A DNA stretch of 64,000 nucleotides from Streptomyces malachitofuscus (GTDB lineage Bacteria; Actinomycetota; Actinomycetes; Streptomycetales; Streptomycetaceae), in the NCBI RefSeq assembly GCF_014650055.1, contig NZ_BMUF01000009.1, positions 215,082 through 279,081 of the forward strand, written 5' to 3'. This document shows, one piece after another, positions 34,623 through 42,297 of this stretch; within the stretch, counting starts at the first letter, position 1, and every line of letters starts with the position of its first letter. A model generated the notes under the pieces. That model searched no databases and had not been told where the DNA came from. It saw only the letters and a list, made by a program, of their open reading frames with translations. Both the position numbers and the translations under genes were made by a program.

Positions 34623-35021
34623 CTACTCCCGTCCGAGGGGTCTCAGTTCGTATTTCGGATTGAACAGCACCCGGCGGCCCCGGCTCATGGAGATCCGGCC
34701 CGATGCGATCAGTTTGCGTCCCGGCTCTATCCCCAGGATGGAGCGCCGGCCGAGCCACACCACGTCCAGGGCGGCGGAGCCGTCGAACAGCTCGGCCTCG
34801 AGGGCCGGGACTCCCGCGCGCGGCCGCAGCGTGACCGTGCGCAAGGTACCAGTAACCGTCACGATCTGCCGGTCCTGACAGTCGCCTATCCGCGTACAGC
34901 CGGCGGTCTCGGCGTCCTCACGCAGCTCCTCGGACTCCAGGTCCTCCTGGGACGAGGAGAGCCGGTCGAGCATGCGCCGGAACCGGCCTGCCGGCTTCTC
35001 GGAACGAGGAACAGCACTCAT
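34623..35021 (-). CDS. OB-fold nucleic-acid-binding domain protein
   Basis: A 132-residue protein with a short charged N-terminal helix and an OB-fold (RQIVTVTGTLRTVTLRPRAGVPALEAELFDGSAALDVVWLGRR, then GRISMSRGRRVLFNPKYEL) of the tRNA/helicase-type. Homologue of Rv2694c. No enzyme motif is present; probably a nucleic-acid-binding accessory protein. ATG at 35021; followed after three bases by the DUF3159 gene. Confidence 0.85.
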   Translation of the reverse strand: MSAVPRSEKPAGRFRRMLDRLSSSQEDLESEELREDAETAGCTRIGDCQDRQIVTVTGTLRTVTLRPRAGVPALEAELFDGSAALDVVWLGRRSILGIEPGRKLIASGRISMSRGRRVLFNPKYELRPLGRE

Positions 35022-35120
35022 ATCTGAAGCGTACCGGGGGCCACTGACGGTTCCGTACCCCCTGCGGCCGCGGTCCGAACCGGCCGCTCCCGGACGCCGT
35101 CGGGGACGGGCCCGTGACCT

Positions 35121-35804
35121 TCACTTCTCGAAGCGGTACCCCATGCCCGGCTCGGTGATGAGGTGCCTGGGGTGTGACGGATCCGCCTCCAGTTTCCGCC
35201 GCAGCTGCGCCATGTACACGCGGAGGTAGTTGGTCTCCGTCCCGTACGACGGCCCCCACACCTCCCGCAGCAGCCGCTTCTGTGCCACCAGACGGCCGCC
35301 GCCCCGCACCAGCACCTCCAGCAGATGCCATTCGGTGGGCGTCAGCCGTACGTCCTTGCCGCCCCGGTTGACCTTCTTGGCGGCCAGGTCGACGGTGAAC
35401 TCGTCGGTCTCGACCAGCGTGTCGTCGCCCCCGTCCCCGGCGGGTTCCGCGCGACGTACGGCTGCCCGCAGCCGGGCCAGCAGTTCGTCCATGCCGAAGG
35501 GCTTGGTGACGTAGTCGTCGGCGCCCGCGTCCAGCGCCTGCACCTTCTCGTCGGAGGCGTGCCGCGCGGACAGCACCAGGATCGGCACCCGGGTCCGGCC
35601 GCGCAGTCCCCTGATCACCTCGACGCCGTCCATGTCGGGCAGGCCCAGGTCGAGGACGACCACGTCGGGATGGTGCTCGGCGGCCGTACGGAGGGCGGCC
35701 GCGCCGTCGTGGGCGGAGTCGACCTCGTAGGAGCGGGCCTTGAGGTTGATCACGAGGGCGCGCACGATGGCCGGATCGTCGTCGACCACCAGCACACGGG
35801 TCAT
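35121..35804 (-). CDS. kdpE: KdpE-like OmpR-family response regulator
   Basis: A 227-residue OmpR-type regulator. The receiver has phospho-acceptor Asp52 (VVLDLGLPDMDG) and Lys in YVTKPFGMDELLAR; the winged helix ends LITEPGMGYRFEK, which is typical of KdpE. KdpE responds to low K+ and turns on the Kdp pump. No KdpD kinase or Kdp pump gene is here, so it is an orphan within the window. Placement beside the Trk/APC block fits a K+ role. ATG at 35804 with AAAGG upstream. Confidence 0.87.
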   Translation of the reverse strand: MTRVLVVDDDPAIVRALVINLKARSYEVDSAHDGAAALRTAAEHHPDVVVLDLGLPDMDGVEVIRGLRGRTRVPILVLSARHASDEKVQALDAGADDYVTKPFGMDELLARLRAAVRRAEPAGDGGDDTLVETDEFTVDLAAKKVNRGGKDVRLTPTEWHLLEVLVRGGGRLVAQKRLLREVWGPSYGTETNYLRVYMAQLRRKLEADPSHPRHLITEPGMGYRFEK

Positions 35805-35863
35805 GAGGACTGCCTTTCGGGTTCTGCAGGTCCCGGACTCAACGATACGTTCCGCGGCCGGGG

Positions 35864-36556
35864 TCAGTGCTCGACGATCTCGCCGTCGCTCAGCTCCAGC
35901 ACGCGGTCGGCGAGGTCGAGCAGGGTGGCGTCGTGCGTGGCGACGAGCGCCGTGACGTGCTCGCTGCGGACGACCGCGCGCAGCAGCTCCATCACGGCGT
36001 GCCCGGTCTCGGCGTCCAACTGGCCGGTGGGCTCGTCGGCGATGAGGAGGGAGGGGCTGTTGGCGAGGGCGCGGGCGATGGCGACCCGCTGCTGCTGGCC
36101 GCCGGACAGCTCGCCGGGCCGCTGCGCCGCGTGGTCGGCGAGTCCGACGAGGGAGAGCAGCAGAGCGACGCGCTCCTCGCGCTCGCGCGGGTCGGCCCGG
36201 CGCAACCGCAGCGGTACGCCGACGTTCTCGGCGGCGGTGAGGATCGGGATGAGGCCGAAGGACTGGAAGACGAAGCCGACGTGGTCCCGGCGCAGGGCGA
36301 GCAGCCCGTTCTCGTCGAGCCCGGCGAGATCGCTTCCGTCGACGTGGACCCGCCCCCGGTCGGGGGTGTCGAGTCCGCCGACGATGTTCAGCAGTGTGGT
36401 CTTGCCCGATCCCGAGCGTCCCTTGAGGGCGACCAGTTCGCCGCGCGGGATCTCGAAGGAGACACCGCGCAGCGCGTGCACCGCGGCCGCCCCTGTGCCG
36501 TACGACTTGTGCACGTCCTCGACGCGCACCATGGCGTCGGTGATCACCTGACTCAT
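35864..36556 (-). CDS. ABC transporter ATP-binding protein (MacB/LolD type), orphan
   Basis: A 230-residue ABC ATPase. It has Walker A GRSGSGKTT, Q-loop FVFQSFGLIPILTAAENV, signature LSGGQQQRVAIARAL, Walker B SLLIADEPT and switch His in ATHD. It groups by motif with the MacB/LolD/FtsE-like exporters of antibiotics or lipoproteins, which need an FtsX-like permease. None is adjacent: the neighbours are the KdpE-like regulator and the alginate-lyase-like gene. ATG at 36556 has GGGGGAGGG upstream. Its partner must be elsewhere, or it acts without one. Confidence 0.9.
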   Translation of the reverse strand: MSQVITDAMVRVEDVHKSYGTGAAAVHALRGVSFEIPRGELVALKGRSGSGKTTLLNIVGGLDTPDRGRVHVDGSDLAGLDENGLLALRRDHVGFVFQSFGLIPILTAAENVGVPLRLRRADPREREERVALLLSLVGLADHAAQRPGELSGGQQQRVAIARALANSPSLLIADEPTGQLDAETGHAVMELLRAVVRSEHVTALVATHDATLLDLADRVLELSDGEIVEH

Positions 36557-36619
36557 GCGGCTGCCCTCCCCCGTGAACCGGGCGCCAGTATTCCCTTCCG
36601 GCGCCCGGTGGATCAACGG

Positions 36620-37894
36620 TCAGGCCGGATTGTCTCCGTGGGTGAGGGTCTCCCAGGCGACGAAGAGGTGGTTGGTGTCGGACGGGCGGGTGCGCTCGGT
36701 CAGCGCCTGGGTGTTGGTCATGGCGAAGCCGAGGCGGTTGTGCAGGGCGTTGTAGCCGACCTCGGTGACCGGACCGAGACCCAGGTGCACGGAGCCGCCG
36801 CACAGCCGGCCGGGGACGGCCGCGCCCTGCTCGTACTTGGCCTGGAAGCCGAGCGCGTGCCGCAGCCGCTCGCCGACGTCGGTGCCGTACAGATCCTGGC
36901 CCTGGATGCGGCTGGTCTCGGCGATGTGCGAGATCGAGGAGATGCCGTAGCCGGTGTGGGTGAAGTCGCGGCAGGTCTCCTGGGTGAGGCCGGTGACGAA
37001 GGTGGACTGGTTCTGCCAGTACTTGACGATCTTCTCGCGGGTGTCGAGGTTCTGGCTCGGTACGGTCTTCGGCAGGGCGCCGTCCGAGGCGAGGTAGACG
37101 TAGGCGGCGGTGCGGGTGCGGAACGTGGCCATGGCCCTGTCGTAGGAGGCGCGGTCCTCCAGGAAGACGGAGATGCCGACGGCGGCCTCCATCATCGTCA
37201 GCTCCCAGTTCCCGTTGGAGTTCGAGCCGTTGATGATCTCGGGCAGGTACACGTTCCGCAGCATGGTGGCGAAGCGGCCGGAGCCGGCCCAGCCCTCGCC
37301 GTACGTGTGCTTGATGATCTCGGCGGATTTGGCCCAGGAGGAGCCCGCCCAGCCGGTCTGCAGGGGCGCGTTGCTGTTGGTGTGGTCCCGGATCACTGAG
37401 GACCAGGCGTCCATCAGCTGGATGGACTTCTCGGCGTGACGCCGGTCGCGGGTGATGTACCAGGCGAGTGCGTGGGTGTAGGCGGCGATCGCGTCCTGGC
37501 GCTCGTCGGTGCAGCCGAGGTTCGGGTTGGAGTACGAGCCGCACTCGACGACCGCGCGGGGCTTGGGGACGCGGTTCAGGTCGGCGTACTTGCTCGCCGC
37601 CATCCGGTCGAAGGCGCCCTTCCAGGGCTGGGCACCGGCATTGACCTTGCTCCGCGCGAAGTCCAGCTGGCTCCGGGAGACGGTGACTCCGGGGTGGACG
37701 AAGGCGGCGGGTGCGGCTGCGGCGCCACCCGAGGCGGCGGGAGCGGCGTCGGCGGGCTGGGTGCCGGGGCGGAGCAGGAGGGCCACCAGCGCCGTGGTCA
37801 GGAGCGCGAACAGCACGGTGCGGGCTCTGCGGCGGTGTCTGGGGGGTGCCGAGGGCGCGTGGCGGGTCATGTGGGGGGTCATGCGGGGAGCCAT
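36620..37894 (-). CDS. Secreted alginate-lyase-family protein
   Basis: A 424-residue exported protein. A basic N-terminus with a hydrophobic segment (about 24-43) and an Ala-rich mature start are followed by an (alpha/alpha) barrel of the alginate lyase superfamily (VSRSQLDFARSKVNAGAQPWKGAFDRM, WYITRDRRHAEKSIQLMDAW, NSNGNWELTMMEAAVGISVFLEDR, DFTHTGYGISSISHIAETS). Members cleave uronic-acid polymers by beta-elimination; the substrate is uncertain and need not be alginate. Conserved Asn-Trp and His-Thr-Gly-Tyr positions look intact. ATG at 37894 has AGGA upstream. A DasR-like sequence lies about 60 bases before it. Confidence 0.85.
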   Translation of the reverse strand: MAPRMTPHMTRHAPSAPPRHRRRARTVLFALLTTALVALLLRPGTQPADAAPAASGGAAAAPAAFVHPGVTVSRSQLDFARSKVNAGAQPWKGAFDRMAASKYADLNRVPKPRAVVECGSYSNPNLGCTDERQDAIAAYTHALAWYITRDRRHAEKSIQLMDAWSSVIRDHTNSNAPLQTGWAGSSWAKSAEIIKHTYGEGWAGSGRFATMLRNVYLPEIINGSNSNGNWELTMMEAAVGISVFLEDRASYDRAMATFRTRTAAYVYLASDGALPKTVPSQNLDTREKIVKYWQNQSTFVTGLTQETCRDFTHTGYGISSISHIAETSRIQGQDLYGTDVGERLRHALGFQAKYEQGAAVPGRLCGGSVHLGLGPVTEVGYNALHNRLGFAMTNTQALTERTRPSDTNHLFVAWETLTHGDNPA

Positions 37895-37915
37895 CCGTTC
37901 CTGTATATGAACAGT

Positions 37916-37966
37916 GGGCGTTCTTTTGAACGCTCGGATGGCCCGAGACGGTAGGTCCAGACCAAT
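37916..37966 (-). promoter_or_regulatory. Inverted repeat and dre-like site before the alginate-lyase-like gene
   Basis: AGGTCCAGACCA at 37953-37964 differs at two positions from the DasR core TGGTCTAGACCA and also resembles the direct repeats of chitinase promoters. An inverted repeat GGGCGTTC-TTTT-GAACGCTC at 37917-37936 lies between it and the gene. Both could be operators. Confidence 0.45.
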
Positions 37967-37993
37967 TCGCCGTCAAGGGTCCGCGCACGGGAA

Positions 37994-38023
37994 AGGGCCG
38001 CGTCCCCTGGGGGACACGGCCCT
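37994..38023 (-). terminator. Terminator of the dut operon
   Basis: Stem AGGGCCG-GTCCCC and complement with one internal mismatch pair, 22 bases after the DUF3710 stop. It ends the operon running PaaI-like, dut, DUF3710. Confidence 0.85.
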
Positions 38024-38045
38024 GTGAGCCCGGCGCGCCGAAGGC

Positions 38046-38804
38046 TCAGCGCACCTCGGTGATCTCCGGTCCGCGCTGGAGCTGGCCCATGCCGCCGGCG
38101 AAGCGGGAGCCGCCCTCCTCCTGCTGCACGTTCTCGGGAACCATCTGGGCGTCGTTCGGCAGCTTCAGGACGATCGGGTCGCGCGGCGCCATCGGGCCCT
38201 CGCCGCGCACCACGACCGTGTCCCGGAAGATCTGCTCGAGGAGCCCGGCGGCCTGCGGCTGCACCGCGCCCTGACCCGAGATCACACCGCGCAGGAACCA
38301 GCGGGGGCCGTCCACACCGACGAACCGCACGACCTGGAAGCCGCCGGTTCCGTCCGGCAGCTGCACCGGCACCTGGGCACGCAGCTCCCAGCCCAGCGGG
38401 CCCTCGACCTCGTCGATGATGCCGCCCTGCTGGGTGATGCCGGTCGCGATCTCCTCGCGCACCTCGCTCCAGATGCCCTCCCGCTTCGGCGCGGCGAAGG
38501 CCTGCAACTGGATGGCGCTGTCGCGCAGCACGACGGTGGCCGCGACGATCGCGTCGCCCGCGACCTCCACCCGCAGCTCCATGCCGTCGACTCCGGGCAC
38601 GAACAGCCCGCCCAGGTCGACCCGGCCCTCGCCGGGCTCCCGGACCTCGCTGCTGTCCCAGGGCCCGTCGGGCCGCGGCGCCGGCTCGAGCCTCAGGCGC
38701 TCGGCCTCCTCGCCGTCCGCCTCAGCGTCGACACCGTCGACGACCTGCTCGGCCTCGCCGGCCGCACCGTCGGCGGCATCCTTCTTCTTGCGACGTCCGA
38801 ACAC
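38046..38804 (-). CDS. DUF3710 protein
   Basis: A 252-residue cytosolic protein with a basic start (FGRRKKKDAADG), an acidic N-terminal linker and a conserved domain (about 60-235, including DLGGLFVPGVDGMELRVE and GPRWFLRGVISGQGA). Homologue of Rv2696c; no known function. The GTG start at 38804 has GGAAGGA upstream and follows the dUTPase stop by one base, so it is translated with dut, as in Mycobacterium. Confidence 0.9.
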   Translation of the reverse strand: MFGRRKKKDAADGAAGEAEQVVDGVDAEADGEEAERLRLEPAPRPDGPWDSSEVREPGEGRVDLGGLFVPGVDGMELRVEVAGDAIVAATVVLRDSAIQLQAFAAPKREGIWSEVREEIATGITQQGGIIDEVEGPLGWELRAQVPVQLPDGTGGFQVVRFVGVDGPRWFLRGVISGQGAVQPQAAGLLEQIFRDTVVVRGEGPMAPRDPIVLKLPNDAQMVPENVQQEEGGSRFAGGMGQLQRGPEITEVR

Positions 38805-38805
38805 G

Positions 38806-39369
38806 TCACTGTCCTTCCCGGTCGGATACGACCGAAGCGTATCGATTCCCACCCGCTGTACCGCCTACGGCGGCCTGAACGCTTGTGCCGCTCTTACCTT
38901 CTTCCACCGCGGCATGGCCGCCGGTGGACCCGAAGCCCCCCTCGGCCCGGACCGAGGGGGGAAGCTCCGCGACCGACACGAAGCGGACCCTCTCGACCTG
39001 CTGGACGACCAGTTGGGCAATCCGGTCGAAGCGCTCGAACCGCACGGTCTCGCGCGGGTCGAGATTCACCACGATCACCTTGATCTCCCCACGGTACCCG
39101 GCATCAACCGTCCCCGGGGCATTCACCAGGGCCACGCCGCAGCGGGCGGCCAGACCGGACCGCGGATGCACGAAGGCCGCGTACCCATCGGGAAGGGCCA
39201 CAGACACCCCGGTGGGCAGTACGGCCCGTTCGCCGGGAGCCAGTTCGCAGGCCTCGGTGGTCCGCAGATCGGCCCCCGCGTCGCCCGGGTGCTCGTACGC
39301 CGGAAGCGGTACGTCGGGGTCGACACGCCTGATCAGCACCTCGAGGGCGCCGGGGCGGGGCTCGCTCAC
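38806..39369 (-). CDS. dut: dUTP diphosphatase
   Basis: A 187-residue trimeric dUTPase that hydrolyses dUTP to dUMP and pyrophosphate, keeping uracil out of DNA and supplying thymidylate synthesis. All five family motifs are present: DAGADLRT, PRSGLAARCGV, GTVDAGYRGEIKVIVVN, RFDRIAQLVV and GGFGSTGGH. About 25 additional residues follow motif V. GTG at 39369 overlaps the stop of the PaaI-like gene (GTGA) and has GAGGTGA upstream. The neighbour DUF3710 is next in the operon. Confidence 0.96.
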   Translation of the reverse strand: MSEPRPGALEVLIRRVDPDVPLPAYEHPGDAGADLRTTEACELAPGERAVLPTGVSVALPDGYAAFVHPRSGLAARCGVALVNAPGTVDAGYRGEIKVIVVNLDPRETVRFERFDRIAQLVVQQVERVRFVSVAELPPSVRAEGGFGSTGGHAAVEEGKSGTSVQAAVGGTAGGNRYASVVSDREGQ

Positions 39370-39950
39370 GGGTTCACCTCGAAGGCACGCGCGCGCCGGA
39401 CCTGGTCGGGGTCGCTCATCGCGGCCTGGATCTCCTCCTCGCGGCCGTGGTCGATGAAGTGGTCGACCTTGACCTCGATGAACAGGGCGTCCGCGCGGAC
39501 CGCGACGGGCCCCCCGGGGCCGCCGATGCGTCCGGTGGCGGTGCAGTAGATCTTCCGTCCCGCCACCGCCGTCACCTCGGCCTCCAGGTACAGCACGGTG
39601 CCGACCGGCACCGGCCGGACGAAGTCCGTCTCCAGTCTGCCGGTCACGGCGATGGTGCGCAGCAGCCAGTTCAAGGAGCCGAGCGTCTCGTCCAGGGCGG
39701 TGGCGAGCACCCCGCCGTGCGCGAGTCCCGGGGCGCCCTGATGGGCGGCCTGCACGGTGAACTCGGCGGTGATCGACACGCCTTCGCCGGCGCGGGCCTG
39801 GAGGTGCAGTCCGTGGGGCTGTTCGTCGCCGCAGCCGAAGCACTGGCCGTAGTGGGCACCGAGGAGCTCGCCGGGTGCGGGCGCGTCCGAATGGCGCACC
39901 GGTTTCACGGCGTCGGCAGGGGGCTGAAGAGCTGGGGAAGTACCACTCAC
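39366..39950 (-). CDS. PaaI-like hotdog-fold thioesterase
   Basis: A 194-residue protein with a four-Cys/His start (YGQCFGCGDEQPHGL) and a hotdog domain (LAHGGVLATALDETLGSLNW with the catalytic HGG-x-DE arrangement, then GRLETDFVRPVPVGTVLYLEAEVTAVAGRKI). PaaI-type enzymes hydrolyse acyl-CoA thioesters; the substrate is open. GTG at 39950 has AAGG upstream; longer readings are not conserved. The stop overlaps the dut start, so it heads the operon. Confidence 0.87.
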   Translation of the reverse strand: MSGTSPALQPPADAVKPVRHSDAPAPGELLGAHYGQCFGCGDEQPHGLHLQARAGEGVSITAEFTVQAAHQGAPGLAHGGVLATALDETLGSLNWLLRTIAVTGRLETDFVRPVPVGTVLYLEAEVTAVAGRKIYCTATGRIGGPGGPVAVRADALFIEVKVDHFIDHGREEEIQAAMSDPDQVRRARAFEVNP

Positions 39951-40008
39951 AGGCGCAGACCTTACCCGCGCGCGAGTCCGCTCCCGACACCGTGCCAAGC
40001 TTGGATTC

Positions 40009-40482
40009 ATGCAGCTCTCCGTCACCCCGTACGAAGAACGCCTCACCGCCCCCCGTTCCTGGTGGCTGATCTGCTTCCTGGCGGGGGTCTCACTGGCCCT
40101 GATCCTGTTGCCGTTCGGCACGCTGCCGATGCTCGGCGGCCTGGCCGGCGGCACCGCCGCCGCGGCGGTCGTGGTCAGTTCGTACGGCTCGGTGCGCATC
40201 CGGGTCGTGGGCGGTCATCTGATCGCGGGCGAGGCGAGGATCCCGGTGTCGGCGCTGGGCGAGGCGGAGATCCTTGACGCCGAGGAGGCTCGGGCCTGGC
40301 GCGGCCACAAGGCCGACCCGCGCTGCTTCATGCTGCTGCGGGCGTACATTCCCGGCGCCCTGCGCGTGGACGTCACCGACCCCGAGGACCCGACTCCCTA
40401 CGTCTTCCTGTCGACCCGCGAGCCCCAACGCCTGGCCCAGGCACTGCGCACGGCGAAGGCATCAGGCGAACCGGCTCAGTGA
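40009..40482 (+). CDS. DUF3093 membrane protein
   Basis: A 157-residue protein with two hydrophobic segments (about 19-37 and 42-58) followed by a cytosolic domain (SSYGSVRIRVVGGHLIAGEARIPVSALGEAE, then DPRCFMLLRAYIPGALRVDVTDPEDPTPYVFLSTREP). The conserved PHYVLVST-like end is typical of DUF3093. Homologue of Rv2698; function unknown. It is divergent from the dut operon, as in Mycobacterium. Confidence 0.9.
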   Translation: MQLSVTPYEERLTAPRSWWLICFLAGVSLALILLPFGTLPMLGGLAGGTAAAAVVVSSYGSVRIRVVGGHLIAGEARIPVSALGEAEILDAEEARAWRGHKADPRCFMLLRAYIPGALRVDVTDPEDPTPYVFLSTREPQRLAQALRTAKASGEPAQ

Positions 40483-40537
40483 CGCACTCGGCGTCCAGCC
40501 GACGTCGCGCAGTTCCCCGCGCCCCTGAGGGGGGTGG

Positions 40538-40611
40538 CAGCCCGTCCGGCGTTTGAGGACGAGGCCCGTTCAGGGCCGAAAGCGGGGTCCGGGGGCGCAG
40601 CCCCCGGGGAC
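40538..40611. repeat. Streptomyces intergenic mosaic repeat, copy 2
   Basis: The same element as at 33827: cagcccgtccggcgtttgag, then an aggcccgttcagggcc arm and a GGGGGC-GCAG-CCCCC hairpin. It is preceded by another common Streptomyces motif (gcagttccccgcgcccctgag at about 40510). It lies between convergent genes and may act as a terminator. Confidence 0.85.
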
Positions 40612-40649
40612 GGGACGGGAAGCGGCGGCGGGGGCCAGAAAAGCCGCGT

Positions 40650-41594
40650 TCAGGACACCTCGCGCCCGTCCCCCTCCCCCGAGGAGCCACCCAGCTCCTT
40701 GAGGGCGCCCTCGGCCAGGACATTCTCCGGCCGCTCCAGCGCGGGCAGCTCCGGCAGCGCATCCCACGGCACCTGGATCCTCCGCAGATCGTCCCGAATC
40801 CGCCCGGCCAGCTTTCTCGTGTCCCGGCGGTTCATGACCGCCCCCACAGCGGCCCCGACCAGGAACGGCATCAGATTCGGCAGATTGCGCACCGTACGCT
40901 TCATGATCCGCTGGCGCAGTTCGCGCTTCATACGGCTGTTCAGAGCCGCGCTCACCGTCGAGGGCTTCGTCGCCTCGACCCCGCGCTCCTCCGACCAGGA
41001 ATTGAGGTACACGGTGCTGCGCTGGGCAAGACCGCCGGGCGGCCGTACACCGTAGACCTCGTGGAGTTCGGCGATCAGCTTCAGCTCGATCGCGGCGACG
41101 CCGGTGATCTCGGCGGCCAGTTCGGTCGGCATCGCGGGCGGTACGGGCATCATCGCCGCGGCGCCGACGCCGGCCCCGACCGTCGCCGTGGCCTTCGCCG
41201 CTCCCGCGACGAGCTTGTCCGCGAGCTCCTCGGGTCCGAGCCCGGGGAACTGCCGGCGCAGCGTCTCGAGGTCTCTGACGGGCACACGCGGGGCGATCTC
41301 GATGATCCGGTCCGCGAGGTGCCCCAGTCCCGCCCGGGCGCGGGCACCGCCCTTGCGGGCGCCTTCCCGGGCCTTCTCCCGGAGGACGGCGGCGCGCCGG
41401 TGCGCCACGGGCGCGGTGACCTCCAGGGACGCCGGGAGGTCACCCCGGCCGGGTGCCGCTTCGAGCGAGGCCGCCCCGGTACCGGTTGAGCCTCGCTCTT
41501 GGTCACGCGTGTCGTGCTGCGGGCCCGCCTGGGGCCCTTGGTCCGCTCCCCTTGTGAAGAAGCGGCGCTTCCGCGGAGGGGTCGAGCCAGTCAC
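40650..41594 (-). CDS. Conserved hypothetical protein, EcsC-like
   Basis: A 314-residue protein. After a polar N-terminus (1-60) come helices with LADRIIEIAPRVPVRDLETLRRQFPGLGPEELADKLV, a Gly/Ala/Pro-rich hydrophobic hairpin (GAGVGAAAMMPVPPAMPTELAAEITGVAAIELKLIAELHEVYGV), and a second hydrophobic stretch (LPNLMPFLVGAAVGAVMNRRDT). The layout resembles EcsC-family proteins, which are poorly understood; the assignment is tentative. GTG at 41594; the gene follows the DUF4193 gene by 13 bases. Confidence 0.7.
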   Translation of the reverse strand: MTGSTPPRKRRFFTRGADQGPQAGPQHDTRDQERGSTGTGAASLEAAPGRGDLPASLEVTAPVAHRRAAVLREKAREGARKGGARARAGLGHLADRIIEIAPRVPVRDLETLRRQFPGLGPEELADKLVAGAAKATATVGAGVGAAAMMPVPPAMPTELAAEITGVAAIELKLIAELHEVYGVRPPGGLAQRSTVYLNSWSEERGVEATKPSTVSAALNSRMKRELRQRIMKRTVRNLPNLMPFLVGAAVGAVMNRRDTRKLAGRIRDDLRRIQVPWDALPELPALERPENVLAEGALKELGGSSGEGDGREVS

Positions 41595-41607
41595 GGCCGA
41601 CCCCGCC

Positions 41608-41904
41608 TCAGTCGCAGTCGCGGCAGATCGGCTGGCCGTTCTTCTCGCGGGCCAGCTGGCTGCGGTGGTGCACCAGGAAGCAGCTCATGCAGGTGAACTC
41701 GTCCTGCTGCTTCGGCAGAACCCGGACGGCCAGCTCCTCGTTCGAGAGGTCCGCTCCGGGCAGCTCGAGGCCCTCGGCGGCCTCGAACTCGTCGACGTCC
41801 ACGGCCGAGGCCGACTTGTCGTTCCGCCGGGCCTTCAGCTCTTCCAGGCTGTCCGAGTCGACGTCGTCATCGGTCTTGCGTGGAGTGTCGTAGTCGGTTG
41901 CCAT
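41608..41904 (-). CDS. DUF4193 small zinc-ribbon-like protein
   Basis: A 98-residue acidic protein starting MATDYDTPRKTDDD. Its C-terminus has two Cys pairs, CMSC and CRDC, separated by about 20 residues (FLVHHRSQLAREKNGQPI), a likely zinc ribbon. Homologue of Rv2699c; function unknown, perhaps interacting with RNA polymerase or RNA. ATG at 41904 has GGGGGAG upstream. Confidence 0.9.
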   Translation of the reverse strand: MATDYDTPRKTDDDVDSDSLEELKARRNDKSASAVDVDEFEAAEGLELPGADLSNEELAVRVLPKQQDEFTCMSCFLVHHRSQLAREKNGQPICRDCD

Positions 41905-42297
41905 GTCGCTCTCCCCCTCTGGGTGTATGCGGTGTCTCCAGCGCACGTAACGCGTGAGAGGCCGGACTTGTGCCCGACCTGAGGCGGAGATTTTGCCTCA
42001 CATCAAGGTCTGTTACTCAATCGACACCCAACCGGACTCCTCATGAGTGATCGGCTTGGATGGCGATGGGGACCGTACACGGTCCCGATGCCGCACATCA
42101 AAGGCGCCTCACCGTGTACTTCCCGTGATCAGGGCCCCTGAAAACCGGGACTTTCCCGACCTTCCGACGGCAGCCATGATCACGGAGAGTGGATGGCCGA
42201 GAAATCGCCCTTGTGATCGATCACACACGGGAACGCCGGTGGTGTGCCCCGAAAATTCCGCTCAAAGCGAACACCCCGTTGTGTCGGGGGCATGATG
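41905..42297. other. Intergenic region between DUF4193 and cutS with a perfect palindrome
   Basis: No gene. The first half is AT-richer and must hold the DUF4193 promoter. TGTGATCGATCACA at 42212-42225 is a perfect 14-base palindrome with GTG-N6-CAC half-sites; it resembles CRP-type sites but with a shorter spacer. Its position downstream of cutS makes the target unclear. Confidence 0.5.

Noticed and set aside
35121..37988. One long minus-strand frame joining the KdpE-like gene with upstream DNA
   Set aside because: Only its last 227 codons encode the regulator, which has its own ATG and ribosome site; the rest overlaps the ABC ATPase and lyase genes in another frame.
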